From positions 1 through 64,000 of the forward strand of contig NZ_QORI02000003.1 of the NCBI RefSeq assembly GCF_003325755.1: a stretch of DNA of 64,000 bases, read 5' to 3'. Numbering within the stretch: the stretch's first letter is position 1; every line of letters starts with the position of its first letter. Position numbers and translations under genes: made by a program. The notes under the pieces were generated by a model. That model worked only from the letters and a program-made list of their open reading frames with translations. It did no database searches and was not told where the DNA came from. The DNA is from Pseudomonas sp. SST3 (lineage in GTDB: Bacteria > Pseudomonadota > Gammaproteobacteria > Pseudomonadales > Pseudomonadaceae). This document shows, piece after piece, positions 56,867 to 64,000 of this stretch.

Positions 56867-58276
56867 ATGACCGAGCGAATTCCTGCAACGATCCTCCAGA
56901 CCGTTGATTCAAGCAAACCAATACGCCTGACACCTGCACAGGCCGGAGGCCCAATCCACACCCGCAGTTTCGCCGGGCTGTTCCGCAATCTGCGACTGAT
57001 CGGTGCCGGGCTACTGCTCCTGCTCTACTTCGGCACCCAGTGGTTGAATTGGGAGGGTCGCCAGGCTGTGCTCTGGGACCTGGGCAAACAGCAGTTTCAT
57101 ATCTTCGGCAGCACTTTCTGGCCGCAGGACTTCATCCTGCTGTCAGCGCTGCTGATCATCGCCGCCTTCGGCCTGTTCTTCATCACCGTCCTGGCCGGTC
57201 GCGTCTGGTGCGGCTACGCCTGCCCGCAGAGCATCTGGACCTGGCTCTTCATGTGGGCGGAAAAAACCACTGAAGGCGATCGCGGTCAGCGTATCAAGCT
57301 GGACGCCGCGCCCTGGTCATTGAGCAAACTGCTGCGTCGCAGCGCCAAACATACGTTGTGGCTGCTGGTGAGCCTCGCAACGGCGATCGCCTTCGTCGGC
57401 TACTTCACCCCGGTAAGGGAACTGATAGGCGACCTGCTCACGCTGAAACTGGGCTCGACCACCGGCTTCTGGTTGTTCTTTTTCACTGCCGCCACCTATA
57501 TCAACGCCGGCTGGTTGCGCGAGCAGGTGTGCCTGCACATGTGCCCATACTCGCGCTTTCAGAGCGTGATGTTCGACGCCGACACCCTGGTCGTCTCCTA
57601 CGATGCCACCCGTGGCGAAAGCCGTGGTGCGCGTCGCAAGGACAACGATCCGCGGTCGCAAGGCCTCGGCGATTGCATCGACTGCACACTATGTGTGCAG
57701 GTCTGCCCCACCGGCATCGACATCCGCGACGGCCTGCAGCTCGATTGCATCAGCTGTGGTGCCTGCATCGACATCTGCAACAGCGTGATGGACAAGATGG
57801 GCTACGCCCGCGGATTGGTGCGCTATACCTCCGAGCGCGCCCTGGAAGGGGGCAAGACCCGGCTGCTGCGTCCGCGCCTGATCGGCTACGCCGCGGCGCT
57901 GCTGATGATGGTGGGCGCCTTCGCCTGGGCGCTGGACGCCCGGCCGATGCTGTCGCTGGACGTGACCAGAGACCGCACGCTGTACCGCGAAAACATGCAG
58001 GGCCAGATCGAAAACATGTACAGCCTCAAGATCATCAACAAGACTCAGCAGCGCCGCGACTACATGATTACCCTTGGCGAGGGGCCGTTCGAACTGCATG
58101 GTCCGGGTGAGATCAGCCTGGCACCCGGCGAGATCGTCGACCTGCCGGTCAGCGTAGCGCTGGTCGAAAACAATGGCGCCTCCACCCGCGAGCTGCGCTT
58201 CGCGGTCAGCGACTCGAGCGACCCGGTAAGGCACGTGAGCGCGCCGAGCACCTTCATCTCCCCCAGGGTTCGGTAG
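56867..58276 (+). CDS. ccoG: Cytochrome c oxidase accessory protein CcoG
   Basis: CcoG is a membrane iron-sulfur protein needed for copper delivery to cbb3 oxidase; it may reduce Cu(II) to Cu(I). The 469-aa product has five helices and the cysteine motifs VWCGYACPQS, CLHMCPYSRF and the two ferredoxin clusters CIDCTLCVQVCP and CISCGACIDIC. A C-terminal immunoglobulin-like domain follows (LHGPGEISLAPGEIVDLPV). The start is 56867 or 56855; the earlier frame from 56642 has a basic, unlikely N-terminus. The ccoNOPQ genes are not in the window. Confidence 0.92.
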   Translation: MTERIPATILQTVDSSKPIRLTPAQAGGPIHTRSFAGLFRNLRLIGAGLLLLLYFGTQWLNWEGRQAVLWDLGKQQFHIFGSTFWPQDFILLSALLIIAAFGLFFITVLAGRVWCGYACPQSIWTWLFMWAEKTTEGDRGQRIKLDAAPWSLSKLLRRSAKHTLWLLVSLATAIAFVGYFTPVRELIGDLLTLKLGSTTGFWLFFFTAATYINAGWLREQVCLHMCPYSRFQSVMFDADTLVVSYDATRGESRGARRKDNDPRSQGLGDCIDCTLCVQVCPTGIDIRDGLQLDCISCGACIDICNSVMDKMGYARGLVRYTSERALEGGKTRLLRPRLIGYAAALLMMVGAFAWALDARPMLSLDVTRDRTLYRENMQGQIENMYSLKIINKTQQRRDYMITLGEGPFELHGPGEISLAPGEIVDLPVSVALVENNGASTRELRFAVSDSSDPVRHVSAPSTFISPRVR

Positions 58277-58309
58277 GATGGGCGGCGAGCCGTCTTTGGT
58301 GGAACGCGA

Positions 58310-59734
58310 ATGAGCCTGGACAAAATGAAGCGTTACGAGAAATTCGCTGAAGAAATCGCCGAGCTGATTCGCACCGGAGTCCTCGCACCGGGCGAAAAGA
58401 TCCCTTCGGTGCGGCATGCCAGCCGCACCTATGGTGTCAGCCCGTCCACGGTCTTCCAGGCTTACTATCTGCTCGAAGACCATGGCCTGATTCAGGCCCG
58501 ACCTCGTTCGGGCTATTTCGTCCGCAAACACGCCCAACGCCTACTTCCAGAGCCCGAGATCGCTCGGCGCAGCGCTGAAACCACCGAGGTCGGCGTCAGC
58601 GAGCTGGTGTTCTCGGTGCTCGCCTCACTACGCGATCCGGACACCGTGCCCTTCGGCTCGGCCTTTCCCAGTCCGGAGCTGTTCCCGCTTCAGCGCCTCG
58701 CGCGCTCCATGGCGCAGAGCGTGCGCGACATGCCGGCTCGTCAAGTGATCGCCGAGATGACCGCCGGCAATCCAGACCTGCGCCGTCAGCTCGCATTGCG
58801 CTATATGGTCAGCGGCGTGATGCTGCCGATGGAAGAATTAGTGATCACAACCGGGGCCATGGAGGCGCTTAATCTCTGTCTGCAGGTGGTGACCGAGCCA
58901 GGTGATCTGGTCGCCATCGAGGCGCCAGCCTTCTATGCCACGCTACAGGTACTGGAACGCCTGAAGCTCAAGGCGGTGGAAATCCCGGTACACCCGCGCG
59001 ACGGCATCGATCTGGAAACACTCGCAGAGAGCCTCGCCAGTCTGCCGATCAAAGCCTGCTGGTTCATGAGCAGCCTGCAGAATCCACTCGGTGCAAGCAT
59101 GGGCGAGGTGAAGAAGCAGCAGCTCTACGATCTGCTGCGACAGCACCAGATACCGTTGATCGAGGATGACGTCTACGCCGAGCTCTACTTCACGCGAGAA
59201 CCACCCAAGCCGGTCAAAAGCCATGACCGCGACGGCCTGGTGATGCATTGCGGGTCATTCTCGAAAAGCCTCGCCCCAGGCTACCGGGTCGGCTGGGTCG
59301 CGGGCGGGCGCTACGCCGAGAAGATCAGCCGACTCAAGCTGATGACCACGATTTCACCTTCAGTGCCGGCCCAGGCGGCCATCGCCGATTACCTGCAGCA
59401 TGGTGGCTACGATCGTCACCTGCGCAAGCTGCGTCACGCGCTGGAAATGCAGCAAAGCGCGATGCTCTCGTCCGCCGCGCGTCATTTCCCCGCCAGCACG
59501 CGCGTGACACGCCCCAGCGGTGGCTATTTCCTCTGGTTCGAGTTCCCCGAGCAGGTGGACTCGCTACAACTGCTCCAGCTCGCCCTTGCCCAAGGGATCA
59601 GCCTCGCACCCGGCCCGATCTTCTCGGCAACCCAGCGCTTCCGAAACTGTGCGCGGCTGAACCACGGCCATCCCTGGGATGAGCGCAGCGAGAAGGCCAT
59701 GGAATTGCTTGGATGGATGATCAAATCGTACTGA
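58310..59734 (+). CDS. MocR-type GntR regulator/aminotransferase
   Basis: The 474-aa protein has a GntR winged helix at residues 8-75 (FAEEIAELIRTGVLAPGEKI, then YGVSPSTVFQAYYLLED) fused to a fold-type I aminotransferase-like domain with the PLP lysine K319 in GSFSKSLAPGYRVGW. MocR proteins use the PLP domain as a sensor and usually control a neighbouring gene. The nearest candidate is the convergent PhzF-family gene, or ccoG just upstream. The start at 58310 is 33 bp after ccoG. The effector molecule is unknown. Confidence 0.92.
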   Translation: MSLDKMKRYEKFAEEIAELIRTGVLAPGEKIPSVRHASRTYGVSPSTVFQAYYLLEDHGLIQARPRSGYFVRKHAQRLLPEPEIARRSAETTEVGVSELVFSVLASLRDPDTVPFGSAFPSPELFPLQRLARSMAQSVRDMPARQVIAEMTAGNPDLRRQLALRYMVSGVMLPMEELVITTGAMEALNLCLQVVTEPGDLVAIEAPAFYATLQVLERLKLKAVEIPVHPRDGIDLETLAESLASLPIKACWFMSSLQNPLGASMGEVKKQQLYDLLRQHQIPLIEDDVYAELYFTREPPKPVKSHDRDGLVMHCGSFSKSLAPGYRVGWVAGGRYAEKISRLKLMTTISPSVPAQAAIADYLQHGGYDRHLRKLRHALEMQQSAMLSSAARHFPASTRVTRPSGGYFLWFEFPEQVDSLQLLQLALAQGISLAPGPIFSATQRFRNCARLNHGHPWDERSEKAMELLGWMIKSY

Positions 59735-59765
59735 AACGACCGCAACACTTAGCACCGGAGCGGCG

Positions 59766-60557
59766 CTAGATTTCGATCGTGCCTTGCAGGTACCGCACCG
59801 CATGCCCCGCAACGAAGATCCGCTCGCCTTCCACCCGGCAGTACAGCAGGCCGCTGCGACGCGAGGCCTGCAACGCGACCAGCGACGACTTGCCCAGGCG
59901 TTTGGCCCAGTAAGGCGCGAGGCCGGCATGGATCGATCCGGTGACAGGGTCCTCATCGCCGCCGTTGGCCGGCCAGAAGTACCGCGAGACGAAGTCCTGC
60001 TCGCGGCCCGGCGCGGTGATGACGACATCTAGAGGCGCCAGCGACTTGAGGGCCGCGAGGTCGGGCATCGATCGACGTACTTGATCCTCATCTTCGTACA
60101 CAGCGAACCAAGCCTGGCCGTTTCTCAAGACCGCCCGAGGCACAACGCTCAACCCTTCGAGCAACGCCGCTGGTGGGTTCTCTACGCGTTCGGGTTCACG
60201 ATTGGGGAAGTTCATCTCCAGCCGACCATCGTCCAGCTGCGCGACGCTGATATCGCCCACCGCCGCAGCCCGGAAGGTCAGCGGCGAGCTCGCCATTCCC
60301 TGATCGAGCAGAACGAAGGCACTGGCAAGCGTAGCGTGGCCACAAAAATCGATCTCCGTCAGTGGCGAAAACCAGCGGACATGAAAGGCTCCGTCCGGCT
60401 CACGGAGGAGGAAGGCGGTCTCCGACAGGTTGTTCTCCATGGCGATCGCCTGCATCTGCGCGTCGCTCAGCCAACGCTCCAGCGGCACCACAGCGGCGGA
60501 GTTACCCTTGAATCGCTCGTGAGTGAACGCGTCGATCTGGTGGATCGGTAATTTCAT
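59766..60557 (-). CDS. PhzF-family isomerase-like protein
   Basis: The 263-aa protein has the two-lobed PhzF (diaminopimelate-epimerase-like) fold: IDAFTHERFKGNSAAVVPL, the acidic residue in NNLSETAFLL, TEIDFCGHATLASAFVLL and DEDPVTGSIHAGLAPYW. PhzF members isomerise small acids; true PhzF acts in phenazine synthesis, but no other phz gene is here. The start at 60557 has AAGGA nine bases upstream; an ATG at 60566 is too close to that site. The open frame to 60860 runs into the penicillin-binding-protein gene and is rejected. Confidence 0.9.
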   Translation of the reverse strand: MKLPIHQIDAFTHERFKGNSAAVVPLERWLSDAQMQAIAMENNLSETAFLLREPDGAFHVRWFSPLTEIDFCGHATLASAFVLLDQGMASSPLTFRAAAVGDISVAQLDDGRLEMNFPNREPERVENPPAALLEGLSVVPRAVLRNGQAWFAVYEDEDQVRRSMPDLAALKSLAPLDVVITAPGREQDFVSRYFWPANGGDEDPVTGSIHAGLAPYWAKRLGKSSLVALQASRRSGLLYCRVEGERIFVAGHAVRYLQGTIEI

Positions 60558-60681
60558 GCTCGCCATTCCTTCGCACGGCGCCCGCCACAGGCGCTCTGAA
60601 CGAGCAGTCTCGCTGAGCAACTGGCGCCCGGCAATGTCTGGAATGAGATAACCGCCAGCGACGTACACGCCGCTGACGGAT

Positions 60682-63600
60682 TCAGGACCTCGAAGCCGTG
60701 CCGGCGGTGAGCGTGGGCTGAATCGGCCCCGCCAGCGGCTGGCACTGCGTCTGCGCGCCGACCTGCAAATAGTTCTGAAGGATGGGCGCCATGCCCTTGA
60801 GGACCTGCACCGGCAGCGCTGAAGTGAAGCGGAAGCTATCTGCGCCGCGCCCCGGAACATAGGCGGTCAGCGTGCCGAAGTGGTTCGGGCCAAGGTAGAA
60901 GACGAAGGTGGCGGTGCGGTTGAGCGCCAGCGAACTGATCAGCCGCCCACCAGCACCTATGGTCTGAATGCGGTTATCGCCGGTTCCGGTCTTGCCGCCA
61001 ACCTGTAGCGGCTCACCGTCAGCCTGCAGGAAACTCCCGCGCAGACGCCGCGCCGTGCCGTCTTCAACCACCTTGGCCAGCGCTTGGCGCAGGGTCGCAG
61101 CCACTTCGCTGTGCAGCACTCGGACGCCCGCGTCCGGCCTAATGCCCAATCGGGTTTCGTAAGGTGTTTCGCTGGCGAAATGCAGGCTATCAATGCGTAC
61201 GCTGGGTAATCGAATGCCGTCGTTGACGATGATGCCCATCAACTCAGCCAGCGCAGCCGGACGGTCACCTGAGCTGCCGAGTGCGGTCGCCAGCGACGGC
61301 ACCAGATGATCGAAGGGATAACCCAGGCGTTGCCAGCGACGATGGATGTCGGTGAACGCTTCCACCTCCAACATAATGCGGATACGGCTGTCGCGAGCGC
61401 TCTTGTGCCGGCTGCGGAACAGCCAGCCATAGACTTCCTGACGCTCGGCGGTGCTGGCGGCGATCACCTCGGAGATACCAGCCTCGGGATGCTTGGTCAG
61501 GTAACCCAGTAGCCAGAGGTCGAGCGGATGAACGCGGGCGATATAGCCCTGGTCCGGCAGGCTGTAGGAACCCGGCGCGTAGCGGCTGTACAGCGAATCA
61601 AGCGCCTTGTCGCTGAGCTGGATCTCGGGCAGGTTCACCTTGAGAAAACGATCAAAGGTCGCCCGATCGGCGTCCGGCATCAGATAACGATGCACGGCGG
61701 CCAGCCGTGGCGGCGTCGGCCGCATACCATCCAGCAGCACTTCGATGCGTTGTTCGGCGGTCTTGCCACGGTACTTTTTCCAGAATCGCTGGATGAAAAC
61801 GGAGCCTTCTCGGTCGGCGAAACGCCTCAGGTACTCACGCCGCTCCGGATTGTCGTCACTCTTCAACAACTCGGCACCGTTGGATGTCTGGTAGGTGCTG
61901 TAACTCACCAGATCGCGCATCAGCCGCACGAAAGGCAGATTGATCGACTCCTGCAAGGCTTCGCGCATGGTCGGCAGCCGGCCGTCGTCCTCACGGCTGA
62001 AGTTACCGAAACGATGCATACCGGCACCGGTAAAGAAACGCTCGTTCGGGCTGGCCGAGTAGCGCCGCTCCAGCGCCGCATCGAGCATTGCCGGTAGGTT
62101 GCGGTCCTCGTTCTGGATCAGATAACCCAATGCCCAGCGCGTCAGGGGATCGACTGCCTCAGCCTTGCGCAATTCACTGACGTCGCGCTGTGCATAACGG
62201 TCATGTAGCTCGGCGATAACTTCGAGATAGGTGGTCAACACACGCAGCTTGGCCGTGGAGCCCAGCTCCAGCTTACTGCCTTCATTAATGTCGAACGGCT
62301 GATTGGTATTGTCCGTCTGCACGCGCACGCGGAATCCCTGCTCGCCACGCTCGAACAACGTGAAGCTGTAACGGACGTCCGCGGTGCGCTCCGGAGACAG
62401 CATGCGCTCGCCGAACAAGCCGACTTCACCGGCAAACTCAGGATTCGCCAGGCGATGCAGGTACTCACTGACCTGCGTCTGCAATTCACCGTGTAACGGC
62501 GTCGTCGCGGCCAGATCGAGGCGATCCAGCTGGTACAGCGACACGCCAAGCAGGCTGCTCAGGCGCATGCGAGCGGCTGTGATGCCTTTGCTCGACGGTA
62601 CTTCGCGAACGCCCGATTCGACACGCAGGTCGCGGAACACGACTTTCTGTTGCAGCGCAGCATTGCGCAACCGGGTGCCAATCACGCCCCCATTGGCCAG
62701 TAGGCGGATATGGCTGTCGGTCAGTTGCGCCATATCCTCGCGCCCCGCTCCCAGGTAATAGGACGGTCGACGTTGGGCAATCAGCAGCGAAAGCACCTGA
62801 CGCAGCGCCAGACCTTGCGCTTCAAAGCTGGTGCCGGCGTTCCGACGTGAATCGAGCAGGCGGTTGACCTCAGCGAAGTCGGCGCCGAACCAGAGACGCA
62901 GTCCATCGGCGATGCCATGCACCTCGCCATGACCATAAGCGGCCGAGAGCGGCACGCTGTTGAGATAGTCGCGGACGATGCGTTTGCGCGTGGACAATGT
63001 CTGCTGACCTTCGCGGTAGGTACGCACGCTCGCGGAAATCATCTGCCGAATCTTTTCTTCTGCGCTTCCGGTTCGTCCTTCAGGCGAATGGCGATACTTC
63101 TCCACCTGGGTGGCGAGCGTGCTGCCGCCGGCGGCCTGGACCGGCAGGCCCAGCTTCTTTTCCACCTGACTCACCGCTGCCATGGTGAAACGAGGCCAAT
63201 CCACGGCCGGGTTGGCGCGGGGGCGCTCCGTGTTTAGCAGACCGCGGTCCTCGATGAACAACAGGCTCATCGCAATGACGGGCGGCACATCGTCGAAGGT
63301 TTCGTAGTATTGGTGCGGGTAGCTGTTGGCGTACAGGGGCTCACCGCGACAATCATCGATGGTCAGCCCGGCCTGGGATTTCTCCGGATAAGGTACGAAA
63401 AAGCCATGGCTGACGTACCGCTGCAGGGCCGGCGAAAAGCGCACCTGCTGCTGAATATCGAACCCACGCTCGGTCAGCCGCTCGAGAAATGTCGGCAGGG
63501 CCGCGTAGCCAAGGCGCCGGTCAAAGGGCCCGGCCTCGGGAAACTTAATACTGTTACTGGCACCTGATTCGATCTGATAGTCGAGATCCTGCGCGTAGCG

Positions 63601-63807
63601 GCTCAGCCAAAGGGCCTGCAGCTTCGAAGTGTGCATCTCATGCCAGGCGGCATAGCCTCCGCCGGCCAGCAATGAGACGCCCAGCAACACACTCATGCGG
63701 CGCGCCAGACGGCTGCCGTGCGAGGGTGTCCTACCCGGCTTGCTGGTGGACGGCATGCGCTTGCTGCCACCCGCCCGGGATGTATCGGTCCGCCATACTG
63801 CGCCCAT
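60682..63807 (-). CDS. Class A penicillin-binding protein (transglycosylase/transpeptidase), large form
   Basis: The 1041-aa protein has one N-terminal membrane helix (MSVLLGVSLLAGGGYAA), a GT51 transglycosylase domain with the catalytic glutamate near E186 (LLFIEDRGLLN), and a transpeptidase with SxxK at S517-K520 (GSTAKLR), SxN as ESINLPF and KTG as VGGKTGTG. Between SxN and KTG lies a roughly 300-residue helical insert (RFWKKYRGKTAEQRIEVLL and so on), which makes it longer than usual bifunctional enzymes. It would polymerise and cross-link peptidoglycan in the periplasm. The start is 63807; 63756 is possible. Confidence 0.88.
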   Translation of the reverse strand: MGAVWRTDTSRAGGSKRMPSTSKPGRTPSHGSRLARRMSVLLGVSLLAGGGYAAWHEMHTSKLQALWLSRYAQDLDYQIESGASNSIKFPEAGPFDRRLGYAALPTFLERLTERGFDIQQQVRFSPALQRYVSHGFFVPYPEKSQAGLTIDDCRGEPLYANSYPHQYYETFDDVPPVIAMSLLFIEDRGLLNTERPRANPAVDWPRFTMAAVSQVEKKLGLPVQAAGGSTLATQVEKYRHSPEGRTGSAEEKIRQMISASVRTYREGQQTLSTRKRIVRDYLNSVPLSAAYGHGEVHGIADGLRLWFGADFAEVNRLLDSRRNAGTSFEAQGLALRQVLSLLIAQRRPSYYLGAGREDMAQLTDSHIRLLANGGVIGTRLRNAALQQKVVFRDLRVESGVREVPSSKGITAARMRLSSLLGVSLYQLDRLDLAATTPLHGELQTQVSEYLHRLANPEFAGEVGLFGERMLSPERTADVRYSFTLFERGEQGFRVRVQTDNTNQPFDINEGSKLELGSTAKLRVLTTYLEVIAELHDRYAQRDVSELRKAEAVDPLTRWALGYLIQNEDRNLPAMLDAALERRYSASPNERFFTGAGMHRFGNFSREDDGRLPTMREALQESINLPFVRLMRDLVSYSTYQTSNGAELLKSDDNPERREYLRRFADREGSVFIQRFWKKYRGKTAEQRIEVLLDGMRPTPPRLAAVHRYLMPDADRATFDRFLKVNLPEIQLSDKALDSLYSRYAPGSYSLPDQGYIARVHPLDLWLLGYLTKHPEAGISEVIAASTAERQEVYGWLFRSRHKSARDSRIRIMLEVEAFTDIHRRWQRLGYPFDHLVPSLATALGSSGDRPAALAELMGIIVNDGIRLPSVRIDSLHFASETPYETRLGIRPDAGVRVLHSEVAATLRQALAKVVEDGTARRLRGSFLQADGEPLQVGGKTGTGDNRIQTIGAGGRLISSLALNRTATFVFYLGPNHFGTLTAYVPGRGADSFRFTSALPVQVLKGMAPILQNYLQVGAQTQCQPLAGPIQPTLTAGTASRS

Positions 63808-63948
63808 CTTTTCCGGCCTGGCTTTGTAAGAAAATCACAGGCTTAAGCTTAGCTGGAGGCGCTTCGTTCAGCGTGGGCAAGCAGACGAACGGAAGCGCTC
63901 AAACTGGCGGGTTGGAAGCGAAACGATCGGTGCCAGCAACTGCCCGAT

Positions 63949-64000
63949 TCACTCGATCCAGCGCGGATAGAAACCGAGTTGCGCCTGCGCCTGGATGCCT
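63949..64000 (-). CDS. 3' end of an unidentified gene
   Basis: On the minus strand the window edge reads GIQAQAQLGFYPRWIE and then TGA at 63949. The sequence could be the last residues of a gene that lies upstream of the penicillin-binding-protein gene on the same strand, about 140 bp away. Sixteen codons are not enough to identify it or to prove that it is coding. Confidence 0.35.
   Translation of the reverse strand, partial: GIQAQAQLGFYPRWIE

Noticed and set aside
59766..60557. Phenazine biosynthesis locus
   Set aside because: Only a PhzF-fold protein is present; no phzA-E or phzG lies nearby, and most PhzF-family genes are unrelated to phenazines.

Overview
The window looks like a chromosomal segment of a Pseudomonas/Stutzerimonas-type gammaproteobacterium. 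It is GC-rich, densely packed and rich in translationally coupled genes. The gene order oprD-proS-slt-tlpA-yihY-arsC-wrbA-DUF2069-hda-perM-DUF2066-purM-purN is, as I recall it, the order of the Pseudomonas core. The block dapC-Spx/ArsC-like-dapD-csdA-csdE-tcdA-dapE is also pseudomonad in style. No rRNA, tRNA or CRISPR array was seen. The genus assignment is inference from protein likeness and gene order, not from a search.

Layout. 0-0.1 kb: the end of an IS5-family insertion sequence just upstream of an OprD-type porin. 0.2-14.9 kb: housekeeping genes (prolyl-tRNA synthetase, lytic transglycosylase, thioredoxin-like lipoprotein, Hda, PerM-type permease, purM/purN). 15-23.3 kb: lysine/DAP synthesis (dapC, dapD, dapE), sulfur mobilisation (csdA/csdE), tRNA modification (tcdA) and a broken rlmA. 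23.4-30 kb: cold-shock protein, a Gld-type ABC exporter operon whose ATPase is frameshifted, and a small accessory group (YdhR-like monooxygenase, methyltransferase, two small membrane proteins). 30-36 kb: plsB, a beta-helix lipoprotein, a DUF4197 protein and a hemolysin-III family protein. 36-41.4 kb: a copper-handling cluster led by a CueR-type promoter (HMA chaperone, DUF411 protein, CopA, Met/His-rich protein, CopB, His-rich cytochrome c). 41.5-48.1 kb: periplasmic glucan synthesis (opgG/opgH) next to a periplasmic GH3 beta-glucosidase. 48.5-52.1 kb: assorted redox and hydrolase genes, including a haloacetate-dehalogenase-like enzyme. 52.4-55.3 kb: a multidomain peptidoglycan-degrading toxin with an overlapping exported partner, probably an effector-immunity pair, whose 3' part is strikingly AT-rich. 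55.4-64 kb: lrgAB, ccoG, a MocR regulator, a PhzF-family protein and an unusually large class A penicillin-binding protein.

Two things stand out. First, the 52.4-55.3 kb toxin/partner module: a degenerate M23-like N-terminus, an SH3-like insert, an EF-hand and a muramidase C-terminus, with an abrupt drop in GC inside the reading frame. Second, six otherwise conserved genes between 3.8 and 28.8 kb are each interrupted by a single short indel, mostly a lost C or G, while nothing similar was found from 29 to 64 kb. Draft-sequence error is the simplest explanation and should be settled before any of the six is called a pseudogene.
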